Of a stretch of DNA of 11,874 nt, positions 1 to 5,865 are shown piece by piece. The DNA lies in contig DATHTK010000051.1 of assembly GCA_035463295.1 (NCBI GenBank), positions 1 through 11,874 on the forward strand, read 5' to 3'. A program made the position numbers and the translations under genes. The notes under the pieces were generated by a model, which was not told where the DNA came from, searched no databases, and saw only the letters and a program-made list of their open reading frames with translations. Within the stretch, counting starts at the first letter, position 1; every line of letters starts with the position of its first letter. The stretch comes from DATHTK01 sp035463295 (GTDB taxonomy: Bacteria; Actinomycetota; Rubrobacteria; Rubrobacterales; Rubrobacteraceae).

Positions 1-36
1 GTCGCGAAAGCGAGCCCGGCCGCGCCGCGGGCCTGA
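1..36 (+). CDS. C-terminal tail of an upstream gene (possibly gap)
   Basis: Frame 1 is open from the window edge to a TGA at 34-36 and reads VAKASPAAPRA. Glyceraldehyde-3-phosphate dehydrogenase commonly precedes pgk-tpiA in bacteria, and its C-terminus often ends in a short variable tail of this kind after the last helix, so a gap 3' end is plausible. Eleven residues cannot identify a family; both the reading frame and the identity are inference from neighbourhood. Confidence 0.3.
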   Translation, partial: VAKASPAAPRA

Positions 37-48
37 AGGACGAGCTGC

Positions 49-69
49 GACGTCGCGCGGGGCGACGTC
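49..69 (+). other. Intercistronic hairpin before pgk
   Basis: GACGTCGC (49-56) and GCGACGTC (62-69) form a perfect 8-bp GC-rich stem with a 5-nt loop. It lies between the presumed end of the preceding gene and pgk. No T-tract follows, so it is not a classical intrinsic terminator. It could act as an mRNA processing or stability element separating gap and pgk messages, or as a weak attenuator; the role is inference. Confidence 0.35.
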
Positions 70-118
70 CGCGAGCCACGCTCGGCCCAACCCTATGCCG
101 CCGACCGGAGGGAGGCAC

Positions 119-1309
119 ATGAACAAGAAGACTGTCAGGGACCTCGACGTGGGCGGCAAGCGGGTGCTCGTGCGCGTTGATTTCAATGTGCCCGTAAAGG
201 GTGGCGAGGTCACGGACGACACGCGCATCGAGCGGGCGCTGCCGACCATAAGGCATCTTATATCGGAAGGAGCTCATCCGATCCTGATCTCCCACCTCGG
301 GCGCCCGAAGGGGGAGCCGGACCCGAAGTACGCCATGGACCCGGTGGCGCGGAGGCTCGAGGAGCTGCTCGGCGAGCCGGTGACGAAGCTCGACGCTGCC
401 GTCGGACCGGAGGTCGAGGAGGCCCTCGACGACTGGGACGGGCGGGGCGTCGTGCTGCTGGAGAACAGCAGGTTCTATCCCGGCGAGACCGGGAACGACC
501 CCGAGTTCTCGGACCGGCTCGCCGCTCTGGCCGACCTCTACGTGGACGACGCCTTCGGGGCGGCCCACCGGGCGCACGCGACGACGGTCGGGCTCGCGGA
601 GAGGCTTCCCGCGGCCGCGGGGCTGCTGCTCGAGGAGGAGGTGGATTACCTCGACGCCCTGCTCGAGAGCCCGGAGCGGCCGTTCGTCGCCATCTTGGGC
701 GGGGCCAAGGTCTCGGACAAGCTCGGGGTCATAGAGAGCCTGCTCGCGGTCGCCGACACCCTGCTTGTCGGGGGCGCCATGTGCTTCACGTTCTTCAAGG
801 CGAGGGGTTACGAGATAGGGGGCTCCCTCGTTGAGGACGACTACGTCGAGGAGGCGAAGCGCCTTATGGACGACGCGGGGGAGAAGCTGGTTCTCCCCGT
901 CGACGTCGTCGTCGCCGAGAAGATGGAGGAGGGCGCCGAGGCCGAGACGATGGGAATTGATGAGATCCCGCCGGACAAGATGGGCCTGGACATTGGTTCG
1001 CGCACCGTCGAGCTCTTCGAGGAGCACATCTCGGGGGCGAAGACGATCTTCTGGAACGGCCCGATGGGCGTCTTCGAGATAGACGCCTTCGCGGAGGGCA
1101 CCGAGGGTGTCGCCCGCGCTGTCGCCGCGGCGAGCTCCGAAGGTGGGGCGACGAGCGTCATCGGGGGCGGCGACTCTGTTGCGGCCGTTAGAAAGCTCGG
1201 GCTGGAGGAGAGGATGAGCCACATCTCGACCGGCGGCGGTGCGTCGCTGGAGTACGTCGAGGGCAAGGAGCTGCCCGGCGTGGCGGCACTGCCGGAGAAG
1301 GGGGAGTAG
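119..1309 (+). CDS. pgk: Phosphoglycerate kinase
   Basis: Cytosolic glycolytic enzyme that transfers the acyl phosphate of 1,3-bisphosphoglycerate to ADP, giving 3-phosphoglycerate and ATP. The 396-residue product has the normal bacterial length and the family blocks in order: RVDFNVP (19-25) and ISHLGRPKG (57-65) in the N-terminal 3-PG domain, the FGAAHRAHAT segment (146-155), GGAKVSDK (194-201) at the start of the nucleotide domain, WNGPMGVFE (312-320), GGGDSVAA (349-356) and the STGGGASLE hinge region (370-378). I chose ATG 119 rather than the in-frame ATG at 95: GGAGGGAGG (107-115) lies directly upstream of 119, and homologues begin with MNKKTVRDL-like sequence. tpiA starts 5 nt after the stop, so the two are certainly co-transcribed. 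The usual ENTRF motif is ENSRF here (115-119), a conservative change. Identification is secure. Confidence 0.98.
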   Translation: MNKKTVRDLDVGGKRVLVRVDFNVPVKGGEVTDDTRIERALPTIRHLISEGAHPILISHLGRPKGEPDPKYAMDPVARRLEELLGEPVTKLDAAVGPEVEEALDDWDGRGVVLLENSRFYPGETGNDPEFSDRLAALADLYVDDAFGAAHRAHATTVGLAERLPAAAGLLLEEEVDYLDALLESPERPFVAILGGAKVSDKLGVIESLLAVADTLLVGGAMCFTFFKARGYEIGGSLVEDDYVEEAKRLMDDAGEKLVLPVDVVVAEKMEEGAEAETMGIDEIPPDKMGLDIGSRTVELFEEHISGAKTIFWNGPMGVFEIDAFAEGTEGVARAVAAASSEGGATSVIGGGDSVAAVRKLGLEERMSHISTGGGASLEYVEGKELPGVAALPEKGE

Positions 1310-1314
1310 AGCAT

Positions 1315-2103
1315 ATGGCCGAGGGAACCCGCAGACCGATGATGGCGGCGAACTGGAAGATGAACAAGACCGTCCGGGAGGCGCAGCAGTACACGGCCGC
1401 CCTCCTCCCACGCGCGGCCGATGTGGAGGGGGTGGACGTGGCCGTCTTCGTGCCCTTCACCGCTCTTGCGGAGGTAGCCCGGATGGCCGGTGACTCCGGG
1501 GTCATCGCCGGGGCGCAGAACTTCCACTACGAGGACTCGGGCGCCTTTACCGGGGAGGTATCGGCGCCGATGCTCCAGGATGTCCGGGCGGGCGCCGTCA
1601 TCGTCGGGCACTCCGAGCGCCGGGAGCTCTTCTGCGAGACCGACGAGATGGTCGCCAGAAAGACGCGCCGGGCGGTCGAGGCTGGTCTCCTGCCGGTGGT
1701 CTGTGTGGGGGAGACCAAGGAGGAGCGCGACGCCGGGGGGATGTGGGAGAAGGTCTCGGGACAGGTCAGCCGGGTGATGGAAGAGCTCGACGACGGCGTG
1801 GGCGGGGAGAGCCTCGTCTTCGCCTACGAGCCCATCTGGGCCATAGGCACCGGCGAGACAGCCACCCCCGAAGACGCCCAGGACGCGATCGGCAGGATCC
1901 GGGACCTCCTCCGCGAGACGAGGGGCGACGGCTTCGCGGAGGAGGTGCGCATCCTCTACGGCGGCTCCGTAAAGCCGGAGAACGCGGCCGAGATCATGGC
2001 TCATGAGGACGTGGACGGCGCCCTCGTGGGCGGGGCGAGCCTCGAGGTCGAGAGCTTTATGAGCCTCGTCGAGGCCGCCGGAGAGACGGTCCCGTCCGGG
2101 TAG
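1315..2103 (+). CDS. tpiA: Triose-phosphate isomerase
   Basis: Interconverts dihydroxyacetone phosphate and glyceraldehyde-3-phosphate in glycolysis and gluconeogenesis. The 262-residue protein has a complete TIM-barrel signature: NWKMNK (13-18) with substrate-binding Asn13 and Lys15, the electrophile His99 in GHSERR (98-103), the catalytic base Glu172 in YEPIWAIGTG (171-180), which leads into flexible loop 6, YGGSVKPEN (215-223), and the phosphate-binding DGALVGGASL (234-243). The ATG at 1315 follows the pgk stop by 5 nt and uses a GGGGGAG site inside the pgk 3' end, so translation is probably coupled to pgk. A shorter start at codon 9 or 10 would remove the usual RRP lead-in and lacks a site. 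No catalytic residue is missing. Confidence 0.98.
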   Translation: MAEGTRRPMMAANWKMNKTVREAQQYTAALLPRAADVEGVDVAVFVPFTALAEVARMAGDSGVIAGAQNFHYEDSGAFTGEVSAPMLQDVRAGAVIVGHSERRELFCETDEMVARKTRRAVEAGLLPVVCVGETKEERDAGGMWEKVSGQVSRVMEELDDGVGGESLVFAYEPIWAIGTGETATPEDAQDAIGRIRDLLRETRGDGFAEEVRILYGGSVKPENAAEIMAHEDVDGALVGGASLEVESFMSLVEAAGETVPSG

Positions 2104-2105
2104 CT

Positions 2106-2134
2106 TTGGAGCGGTGAAGGACGTGTGGTAAAGT
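2106..2134 (+). promoter_or_regulatory. Promoter of secG (leaderless type)
   Basis: TTGGAG (2106-2111) and TAAAGT (2129-2134) are separated by exactly 17 nt. The -10 box ends 6 nt before the secG ATG at 2141, so the predicted transcription start coincides with the start codon. There is no well-placed Shine-Dalgarno sequence. This would give secG its own leaderless message in addition to read-through from tpiA. Prediction from sequence only. Confidence 0.55.
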
Positions 2135-2140
2135 GAGACG

Positions 2141-2365
2141 ATGGCTTACGTACTCGCTTTTCTGCACACCATCTTCTGCATTGCCCTCGTGGGCCTCATA
2201 CTCCTCCACTCGGGCAAGGGCGGGGGGCTCTCCTCCTCGCTCGGGGGCGGGGTCGGCGGCACCTTCTCCGGCACGACCATCATGGAAAAGAACCTCAACA
2301 AGCTGACCCTCATAGTCGTCGGGCTCTTCGCTCTGACGAACGTCGCCCTGATCTTCCTGAGCTAG
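2141..2365 (+). CDS. secG: Preprotein translocase subunit SecG
   Basis: Small membrane subunit of the SecYEG channel that stimulates SecA-driven protein export. The 74-residue product has the expected two-helix hairpin: a first hydrophobic segment at about 3-22 ending in LILLHSGKGGG, a Gly/Ser-rich conserved cytoplasmic loop with the family pattern GGG-x-F-x-GTT (about 35-47), and a second helix at about 54-73. The LLHSGKGGGLSSSLGGG block is diagnostic of the family. It sits 37 nt after tpiA; pgk-tpiA-secG is a common bacterial order, though the functions are unrelated. A TTGGAG-17-TAAAGT promoter ends 6 nt before its ATG and no ribosome binding site is visible, so it may be translated from a leaderless mRNA as well as from the operon transcript. 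Confidence 0.95.
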   Translation: MAYVLAFLHTIFCIALVGLILLHSGKGGGLSSSLGGGVGGTFSGTTIMEKNLNKLTLIVVGLFALTNVALIFLS

Positions 2366-2374
2366 AGCAGCCAG

Positions 2375-2398
2375 CGCTCGGGCAAGAGGACCGGAGCG
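2375..2398 (+). terminator. Weak hairpin after secG
   Basis: CGCTC (2375-2379) pairs with GAGCG (2394-2398), and two further G-C pairs can form inside after a G-G mismatch. It starts 10 nt after the secG stop, where a terminator is expected, but has no T-tract and only a short stem. It may help to end or protect the secG message; low confidence. Confidence 0.25.
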
Positions 2399-2448
2399 AG
2401 GCCACCCGAGGAAAAGTCGGTGGCTGACAGGCCGACGAGCCAAGAAGA

Positions 2449-2488
2449 AGGACTCGCCCGGGGAGGATGGGGAGAACAGGCGAGTCCT
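2449..2488 (-). terminator. 10-bp stem-loop, candidate terminator or sRNA hairpin
   Basis: AGGACTCGCC (2449-2458) and GGCGAGTCCT (2479-2488) form a perfect 10-bp stem around a 20-nt loop. Read on the minus strand the stem is followed by TCTTCTT, a U-rich tail, so it may terminate tRNA-Leu transcripts that begin upstream on this strand. On the plus strand it is followed by AATAGG, which is a poor terminator tail. The unusually large loop is C-rich on the minus strand and contains CCTCC, complementary to Shine-Dalgarno sequences. A TATAAT box lies 6 nt before the stem on the same strand, so an alternative reading is a short independent RNA. Confidence 0.4.
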
Positions 2489-2494
2489 AATAGG

Positions 2495-2500
2495 ATTATA
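2495..2500 (-). promoter_or_regulatory. Orphan TATAAT box
   Basis: The minus strand carries a perfect TATAAT (plus-strand ATTATA) in otherwise GC-rich DNA. Its predicted start point, 7 nt downstream at about 2488, is the first base of the 10-bp stem-loop. No -35 resembling TTGACA is seen at 16-18 nt. It could drive a small RNA or be chance. Confidence 0.3.
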
Positions 2501-2565
2501 CACCCTGGTCTCCGAGAGAGCGTACGAAAAGTTACACGGCTTCGCGCGGGCGGTCGTAGAGGTAG

Positions 2566-2653
2566 TGGTGTCGGAGGGGGGACTCGAACCCCCACCCCCT
2601 TATCGGGGACTAGGCCCTCAACCTAGCGCGTCTACCAATTCCGCCACTCCGAC
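2566..2653 (-). tRNA. tRNA-Leu (anticodon GAG)
   Basis: On the minus strand the acceptor halves GTCGGAG (2653-2647) and CTCCGAC (2576-2570) pair over 7 bp, followed by discriminator A (2569) and an encoded CCA (2568-2566). The anticodon arm has the 5-bp stem CTAGG/CCTAG and the loop TTGAGGG, giving anticodon GAG (plus-strand CTC, 2617-2619), which reads CUC and CUU leucine codons. A long variable arm with a CCCC/GGGG stem is typical of class II tRNAs (Leu, Ser, Tyr). The T arm is GGGGG-TTCGAGT-CCCCC. All arms are intact. It is transcribed from a strong promoter at 2668-2696. Confidence 0.97.
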
Positions 2654-2667
2654 AGGGTAGCTAACCG

Positions 2668-2696
2668 AGTATACGAGACACACATAGTGGGGTCAA
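2668..2696 (-). promoter_or_regulatory. Promoter of tRNA-Leu
   Basis: On the minus strand TTGACC (2696-2691) and TATACT (2673-2668) are separated by exactly 17 nt, near-consensus for the housekeeping sigma factor. The -10 box ends 14 nt before the mature tRNA 5' end, leaving a short leader for RNase P to remove. It is the strongest canonical promoter in the window, as expected for a stable RNA gene. Confidence 0.85.
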
Positions 2697-2730
2697 CGCA
2701 ACCGAGCCCAAACGCTGCGAAGACCTGTGG

Positions 2731-2736
2731 TAAGTT
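2731..2736 (+). promoter_or_regulatory. -10 box of the phosphodiesterase gene (leaderless type)
   Basis: TAAGTT, preceded by CTGTGG, ends exactly 6 nt before the GTG at 2743. Spacing and upstream context (TGTGGTAA) match the secG promoter at 2125-2132. No good -35 box is visible. The start point would fall on or next to the start codon, which supports GTG 2743 as the true start. Confidence 0.5.
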
Positions 2737-2742
2737 TTGCCG

Positions 2743-3618
2743 GTGGAGAGGAAGCGGATCTTGATCTCGGCGCTCGCCGTTGGCCTGGGGGGACTCGCGG
2801 CCGTCGCATTACGCAGGACCGGAGCGCGGGAGTTGCGGAGTGATTGGCCGAAGAACGTCGCGCACCGCGGGGCGTCGGCGCTGGCTCCCGAGAACACACT
2901 GGAGGCCTTTCGACTCGGGGTCGAGGCTGGCGCCGGCGGGCTGGAGCTCGATGTACACATGACCCGCGACGGGGGGGTCGTCGTCATCCACGATCCGACG
3001 GTGGATCGCACTACCGATGGCACGGGGGCGGTCGCGGAGATGACGCTCGGCGACCTCCGCCGGCTCGACGCCGGGTACCGGTTCAGCCAGGACGGTGGAT
3101 CCAGCTACCCGTACCGCGGCGCCGGGGTGCGGGTGCCGACGCTGGCGGAACTCTACGAGACGTTCCCCGAGGCGTGCCTGAACATCGAGTTGAAAGAGGC
3201 CCAGCCGGGCATCGAGGAGGCCGTCTTGCGCGTCGTCCGGAGCGCTGGGGCGCAGGAGCGCACGCTCGTGGTCTCCAACCGCCACGGCGTCGTCCGGCGC
3301 TTTCGCAGGCTCTCTGGCGGAGAGATCTCTACCGGAGCTTCGCGGCGCGAGATTACGCAGTTCTACTCCCTGAGCAGGGGACGCCTCGAATGGCTGCGCC
3401 GACCGGACTACGACGCGCTTCAGGTCCCGGTCGAGCACCGGGGGATAGAGGTCGTCACGCAGCGGTTTGTCGAGGCGGCGCATCGGCGGGGCGTGCGGGT
3501 TGATGTCTGGACCATAAACGACCCTGACGAGATGCGGCGGCTGCTGGACCTCGGGGTCGACACCATAATGACCGACCGGCCCGCCGATCTGGCCCGCCTG
3601 CTCGGGGGATCCGGCTGA
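2743..3618 (+). CDS. Glycerophosphodiester phosphodiesterase, membrane-anchored
   Basis: Hydrolyses glycerophosphodiesters (deacylated phospholipids) to glycerol-3-phosphate and an alcohol. This is a GDPD TIM-barrel of 291 residues from GTG 2743. Catalytic and metal-binding motifs are present: AHRGAS (40-45) with His41 and Arg42, PENTLEAF (49-56), LELDVHMTRDG (67-77) with metal ligands Glu68 and Asp70, the second catalytic His83 in VVVIHDPTVDRTTDGTG, NIELKE around 148-153, and the C-terminal VDVWTINDP and TDRPADL blocks. Residues 6-23 are hydrophobic after an Arg/Lys-rich start, so the enzyme is probably exported and anchored at the outer face of the membrane. A TTG at 2737 is an alternative start two codons earlier; I prefer GTG because of its spacing to the -10 box. 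The substrate alcohol cannot be told from sequence. Confidence 0.93.
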   Translation: MERKRILISALAVGLGGLAAVALRRTGARELRSDWPKNVAHRGASALAPENTLEAFRLGVEAGAGGLELDVHMTRDGGVVVIHDPTVDRTTDGTGAVAEMTLGDLRRLDAGYRFSQDGGSSYPYRGAGVRVPTLAELYETFPEACLNIELKEAQPGIEEAVLRVVRSAGAQERTLVVSNRHGVVRRFRRLSGGEISTGASRREITQFYSLSRGRLEWLRRPDYDALQVPVEHRGIEVVTQRFVEAAHRRGVRVDVWTINDPDEMRRLLDLGVDTIMTDRPADLARLLGGSG

Positions 3619-3639
3619 AGAAGCGTCGGCGGCGCGGTC

Positions 3640-3972
3640 TTACATCAGGGTCACGAGCAGCGCGGAGGCAACGCCGAAGAGCGTGTAGGCGACCCCGATC
3701 GGTAGCAGGTATTTGGGATCTCTATTCGCCCATCCCGGGTTGCGGGAGAAGGGGAGGTATCCGGCGGCTTTGCGCAGGATGTGGTCGTACTCGGCTCGGA
3801 AGTGGATCAGGTGCGCTCCTCCGGCGACGGTGACCAGGCAAAAGAGCAGCGCCCAGTACTTGGAAGGGTAGGCGCCGAAGGCGAGCGGGACGAACATGGC
3901 GCACAGCACCCAGAACACCTGGATGCCCAGGTAGCTTGCCCAGGCCACTTTTCGCCGTCTTATCCGTCCCAT
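3640..3972 (-). CDS. Small three-helix membrane protein, unknown function
   Basis: I do not recognise this 110-residue protein. It begins with a basic stretch (MGRIRRRK), followed by three hydrophobic segments at about 12-34, 39-57 and 88-109, with a hydrophilic loop of about 30 residues between the second and third that is rich in His, Arg and aromatic residues (HLIHFRAEYDHI, 54-65; YLPFSRNPGW, 72-81). The basic N-terminus predicts an inside N-terminus by the positive-inside rule. Codon use is like its neighbours (high third-position G/C), which supports a real gene. It converges on the phosphodiesterase gene with only 21 nt between stops and no obvious terminator. TACAAT at 3987-3992 is a likely -10 box, leaving a leader of only about 8 nt and no Shine-Dalgarno site. 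Confidence 0.75.
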   Translation of the reverse strand: MGRIRRRKVAWASYLGIQVFWVLCAMFVPLAFGAYPSKYWALLFCLVTVAGGAHLIHFRAEYDHILRKAAGYLPFSRNPGWANRDPKYLLPIGVAYTLFGVASALLVTLM

Positions 3973-3986
3973 CTCGACGACGCTAG

Positions 3987-3992
3987 ATTGTA
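3987..3992 (-). promoter_or_regulatory. -10 box of the 3640-3972 gene
   Basis: TACAAT on the minus strand (plus ATTGTA), 5 of 6 matches to consensus, ends 14 nt before the ATG at 3972. No clear -35 at 17 nt. The predicted leader is about 8 nt, too short for a normal ribosome binding site. Confidence 0.45.
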
Positions 3993-4052
3993 TCCGCTAT
4001 CTCGCGCCGCTACGCCCTCCAGAGCGTATCAGCACTGCGTTTCTGCGGGCTG

Positions 4053-4058
4053 TACACT
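4053..4058 (+). promoter_or_regulatory. Possible -10 box of the S-adenosylhomocysteinase gene
   Basis: TACACT preceded by TG lies 59 nt upstream of the ATG at 4118, giving a leader of about 50 nt. A 6-bp hairpin (GCGCGG 4077-4082 with CCGCGC 4091-4096) sits in the leader just before the ribosome binding site. I looked for the conserved core of the SAH riboswitch in this leader and did not see it. Confidence 0.35.
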
Positions 4059-4117
4059 GGACGGGACGAGACAGGAGCGCGGTCTACTCGCCGCGCGTTA
4101 GACGGAGCAGGAGAGCC

Positions 4118-5368
4118 ATGACGACCGATTCTATTATCAAGGACCCCGCGCTGGCCCCGGAGGGGCACCGCAAGATACAGTGGGTCGCCCAGCACGCGCC
4201 GGTCATGAACGCCGTCTTCGAGCAGCGGCTCGCCGACGGCTCGTTGCGGGGGCGAAAGCTCGCCATGACGATCCACCTCGAGGCAAAGACGGCCTACCTG
4301 GCTATTCTCCTCTCGGAGGCCGGCGCCGACGTCACCGTCTCGGGGAGCAACCCGCTCTCGACCCAGGACGACGTCTGCGCGGCGCTCGCCGAGAGGGGAG
4401 TGAGGGTCTTCGCCACCCACGACCCGAGCGAGGAGGACTTCGAGGGATACCTCCTGAGCACCATCGAGACCGCTCCGGACCTGATCGTCGACGACGGCGC
4501 CGAGCTTGTAAGCCGCATGATAATCCACCACCCCGAACTCCTCGAGAACGTAATCGGCGCCTCCGAGGAGACGACGACCGGCGTCCTGAAGCTCAGGGCC
4601 ATGAGCGCCGAGCAGGTCCTGCCATTCCCGGTCCTGGCCGCCAACGACGCCAGGATGAAGCACCTCTTCGACAACCGCTACGGTACCGGGCACTCCTCCA
4701 TCGTGAGCCTTCTCTCGAACACCAACCTCTTCCTCTCTGGCAAGACCGTCGTGATAATGGGTTTCGGTTGGGTCGGACGGGGCCTCGCCAAGTACGCCAG
4801 GGGGATGGGTGCCCGCGTCGTCGTCTGCGAGCCGGACCCGGTGAAGCTACTCGAGGCTTACTCCGAGGGCTACGAAGCGATGAACAGTCTGCAGGCCGCG
4901 GAGATCGGGGACGTCTTCCTTACCGGGACCGGCAACCTGAAGGTGCTGCGCAGCGAGCACTTCGCCCGCATGAAGGACGGTGTCCTGCTCGCCAACGCGG
5001 GTCACTACGACCACGAGTTCGATCTTGCGGCGCTATCTGAAGAGGCCGTCGCGGTGCGCGAGGCCCGGCGCAACGTCACCGAGTACGAGTTGGAGGACGG
5101 ACGGCGCTTCCACGTGCTCGCGCGCGGGCGGCTCGTCAACATCGCCGCCGCCGACGGACACCCGGTCGAGATCATGGACCTCACCTTCGCCGTTCAGGCC
5201 CTCGCCGCCCACTACCTCGCCAACAACGCCGCGAACATGTCACCCGGCCTCCAACCGATCCCCGAGGAGATAGACGAGCTCGTCGCCCGCACCAAGCTCT
5301 CCACCCTGGGCGTCGAGCCCGAGACCCTCACACAGGAGCAGATCTCCTATCTCAGCAGCTGGCGGTAG
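4118..5368 (+). CDS. ahcY: S-adenosylhomocysteinase, short Thermotoga/archaea type
   Basis: NAD-dependent hydrolysis of S-adenosylhomocysteine to homocysteine and adenosine, which recycles the by-product of SAM-dependent methylation. The 416-residue sequence shows the family landmarks: SNPLSTQDD (77-85), DDGAELV (125-131), EETTTGV (150-156), the catalytic Lys181/Asp185 pair in NDARMKHLFDN, the NAD-binding GFGWVGRG (215-222) with Glu238 after the second strand, NAGHYDHE (293-300) and GRLVNIAAADGHP (337-349). It ends at YLSSWR and lacks the C-terminal Lys-x(3)-Tyr extension that in classical enzymes reaches into the neighbouring subunit's NAD site; this matches the shorter archaeal/Thermotoga lineage. 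The substrate loop reads HLEAKTA (53-59), with Lys57 where classical enzymes have Glu or Gln contacting the adenine amino group, so an S-inosylhomocysteine preference is possible. AGGAG at 4109-4113 supports the ATG start. Confidence 0.93.
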   Translation: MTTDSIIKDPALAPEGHRKIQWVAQHAPVMNAVFEQRLADGSLRGRKLAMTIHLEAKTAYLAILLSEAGADVTVSGSNPLSTQDDVCAALAERGVRVFATHDPSEEDFEGYLLSTIETAPDLIVDDGAELVSRMIIHHPELLENVIGASEETTTGVLKLRAMSAEQVLPFPVLAANDARMKHLFDNRYGTGHSSIVSLLSNTNLFLSGKTVVIMGFGWVGRGLAKYARGMGARVVVCEPDPVKLLEAYSEGYEAMNSLQAAEIGDVFLTGTGNLKVLRSEHFARMKDGVLLANAGHYDHEFDLAALSEEAVAVREARRNVTEYELEDGRRFHVLARGRLVNIAAADGHPVEIMDLTFAVQALAAHYLANNAANMSPGLQPIPEEIDELVARTKLSTLGVEPETLTQEQISYLSSWR

Positions 5369-5411
5369 AGAGCCGGTCAGCACGCTACGACCTGCGCTTG
5401 GCGGCATCTAG

Positions 5412-5837
5412 CTAGTACCGGACGACGAGGATACCGCCGGCGAGGATCAGGAGCACGCCGAGCACCTTGAGGGTGCTCACGCTCTGGGCGGCGGGGCCCA
5501 GCACTCCGAGGCGGTCTATCGCGAGGCCGAGGCCGAGCTGGGAGGCGAGGACGAGGGAGAGGGTCTGGGCCAGGCCGCCGCGGTTCGAGCCGAGGACGAT
5601 GGCGGCGAGGATAAAGGCGCCCAGCAGCCCCGAGGCGAAGGCGCAGGCGAGGGCGCGCCCGGTCACCTCCGGGCGCGAGGCGAAAAGGGCCCAGGCGAAG
5701 CCCGCGACCGCGGTGGTGGCCCCGGAGAGGCCGATAAGCGCGCCGAGTCCGAGGTCGCGCAGACCGACCGAGTTCGCGACCACCTGCACGGCTATCGCCG
5801 AGCCGGCCAACAGCGCCAGTAAGACCGCCGGGTTCAT
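5412..5837 (-). CDS. YdcZ-type (DMT superfamily) membrane protein
   Basis: A 141-residue, very hydrophobic protein with about five helices (roughly 4-24, 31-53, 63-83, 87-108, 122-139). Length, the Gly-rich first helix, the segment SLVLASQLGLGLAIDRLGVLG (94-114) and the terminal LKVLGVLLILAGGILVVRY match the YdcZ/DUF606 branch of the drug/metabolite transporter superfamily, whose members are half-size and thought to work as dimers. The transported substrate is unknown. The ATG is preceded on the minus strand by GGGAGGGAG at good spacing. It diverges from the zinc-ribbon gene with only 28 nt between start codons, and its likely -10 box (TATAGT) lies inside that gene. It converges on the S-adenosylhomocysteinase gene with no strong terminator between. 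Family call is fairly sure, function is not. Confidence 0.85.
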   Translation of the reverse strand: MNPAVLLALLAGSAIAVQVVANSVGLRDLGLGALIGLSGATTAVAGFAWALFASRPEVTGRALACAFASGLLGAFILAAIVLGSNRGGLAQTLSLVLASQLGLGLAIDRLGVLGPAAQSVSTLKVLGVLLILAGGILVVRY

Positions 5838-5853
5838 TCGGCTCCCTCCCTGC

Positions 5854-5859
5854 TAGCAT
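5854..5859 (+). promoter_or_regulatory. -10 box of the zinc-ribbon gene (leaderless type)
   Basis: TAGCAT ends exactly 6 nt before the ATG at 5866, so transcription should begin at the start codon. It lies within the palindrome-containing TGCTAGCAT just upstream of the YdcZ ribosome binding site of the opposite strand. No Shine-Dalgarno sequence for the plus-strand gene is present. Confidence 0.5.
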
Positions 5860-5865
5860 TCGGGC

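Noticed and set aside
95..118. Longer start of pgk at ATG 95
   Set aside because: Adds MPPTGGRH, absent from the family, and would place the strong GGAGGGAGG site inside the coding region instead of before ATG 119.
841..2004. A 387-codon minus-strand frame across pgk and tpiA
   Set aside because: Shadow of two unmistakable glycolytic genes on the plus strand; composition biased, no family features, no ribosome binding site.
2467..2490. Seven-codon ORF (MGRTGES) within the 2449-2488 hairpin, plus strand
   Set aside because: The GGGGAGG sequence abuts the ATG without the needed spacing, and an ORF this short is expected by chance.
4010..4117. Possible SAM or SAH riboswitch before the S-adenosylhomocysteinase gene
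   Set aside because: Only a 6-bp hairpin near the ribosome binding site is visible; the conserved core sequences and pseudoknot partners of known SAM/SAH riboswitches were not found.
5404..5417. CTAGCTAG palindrome at the ydcZ stop as a terminator or operator
   Set aside because: An 8-nt palindrome overlapping the stop codon without stem extension or T-tract is not enough to support a role.
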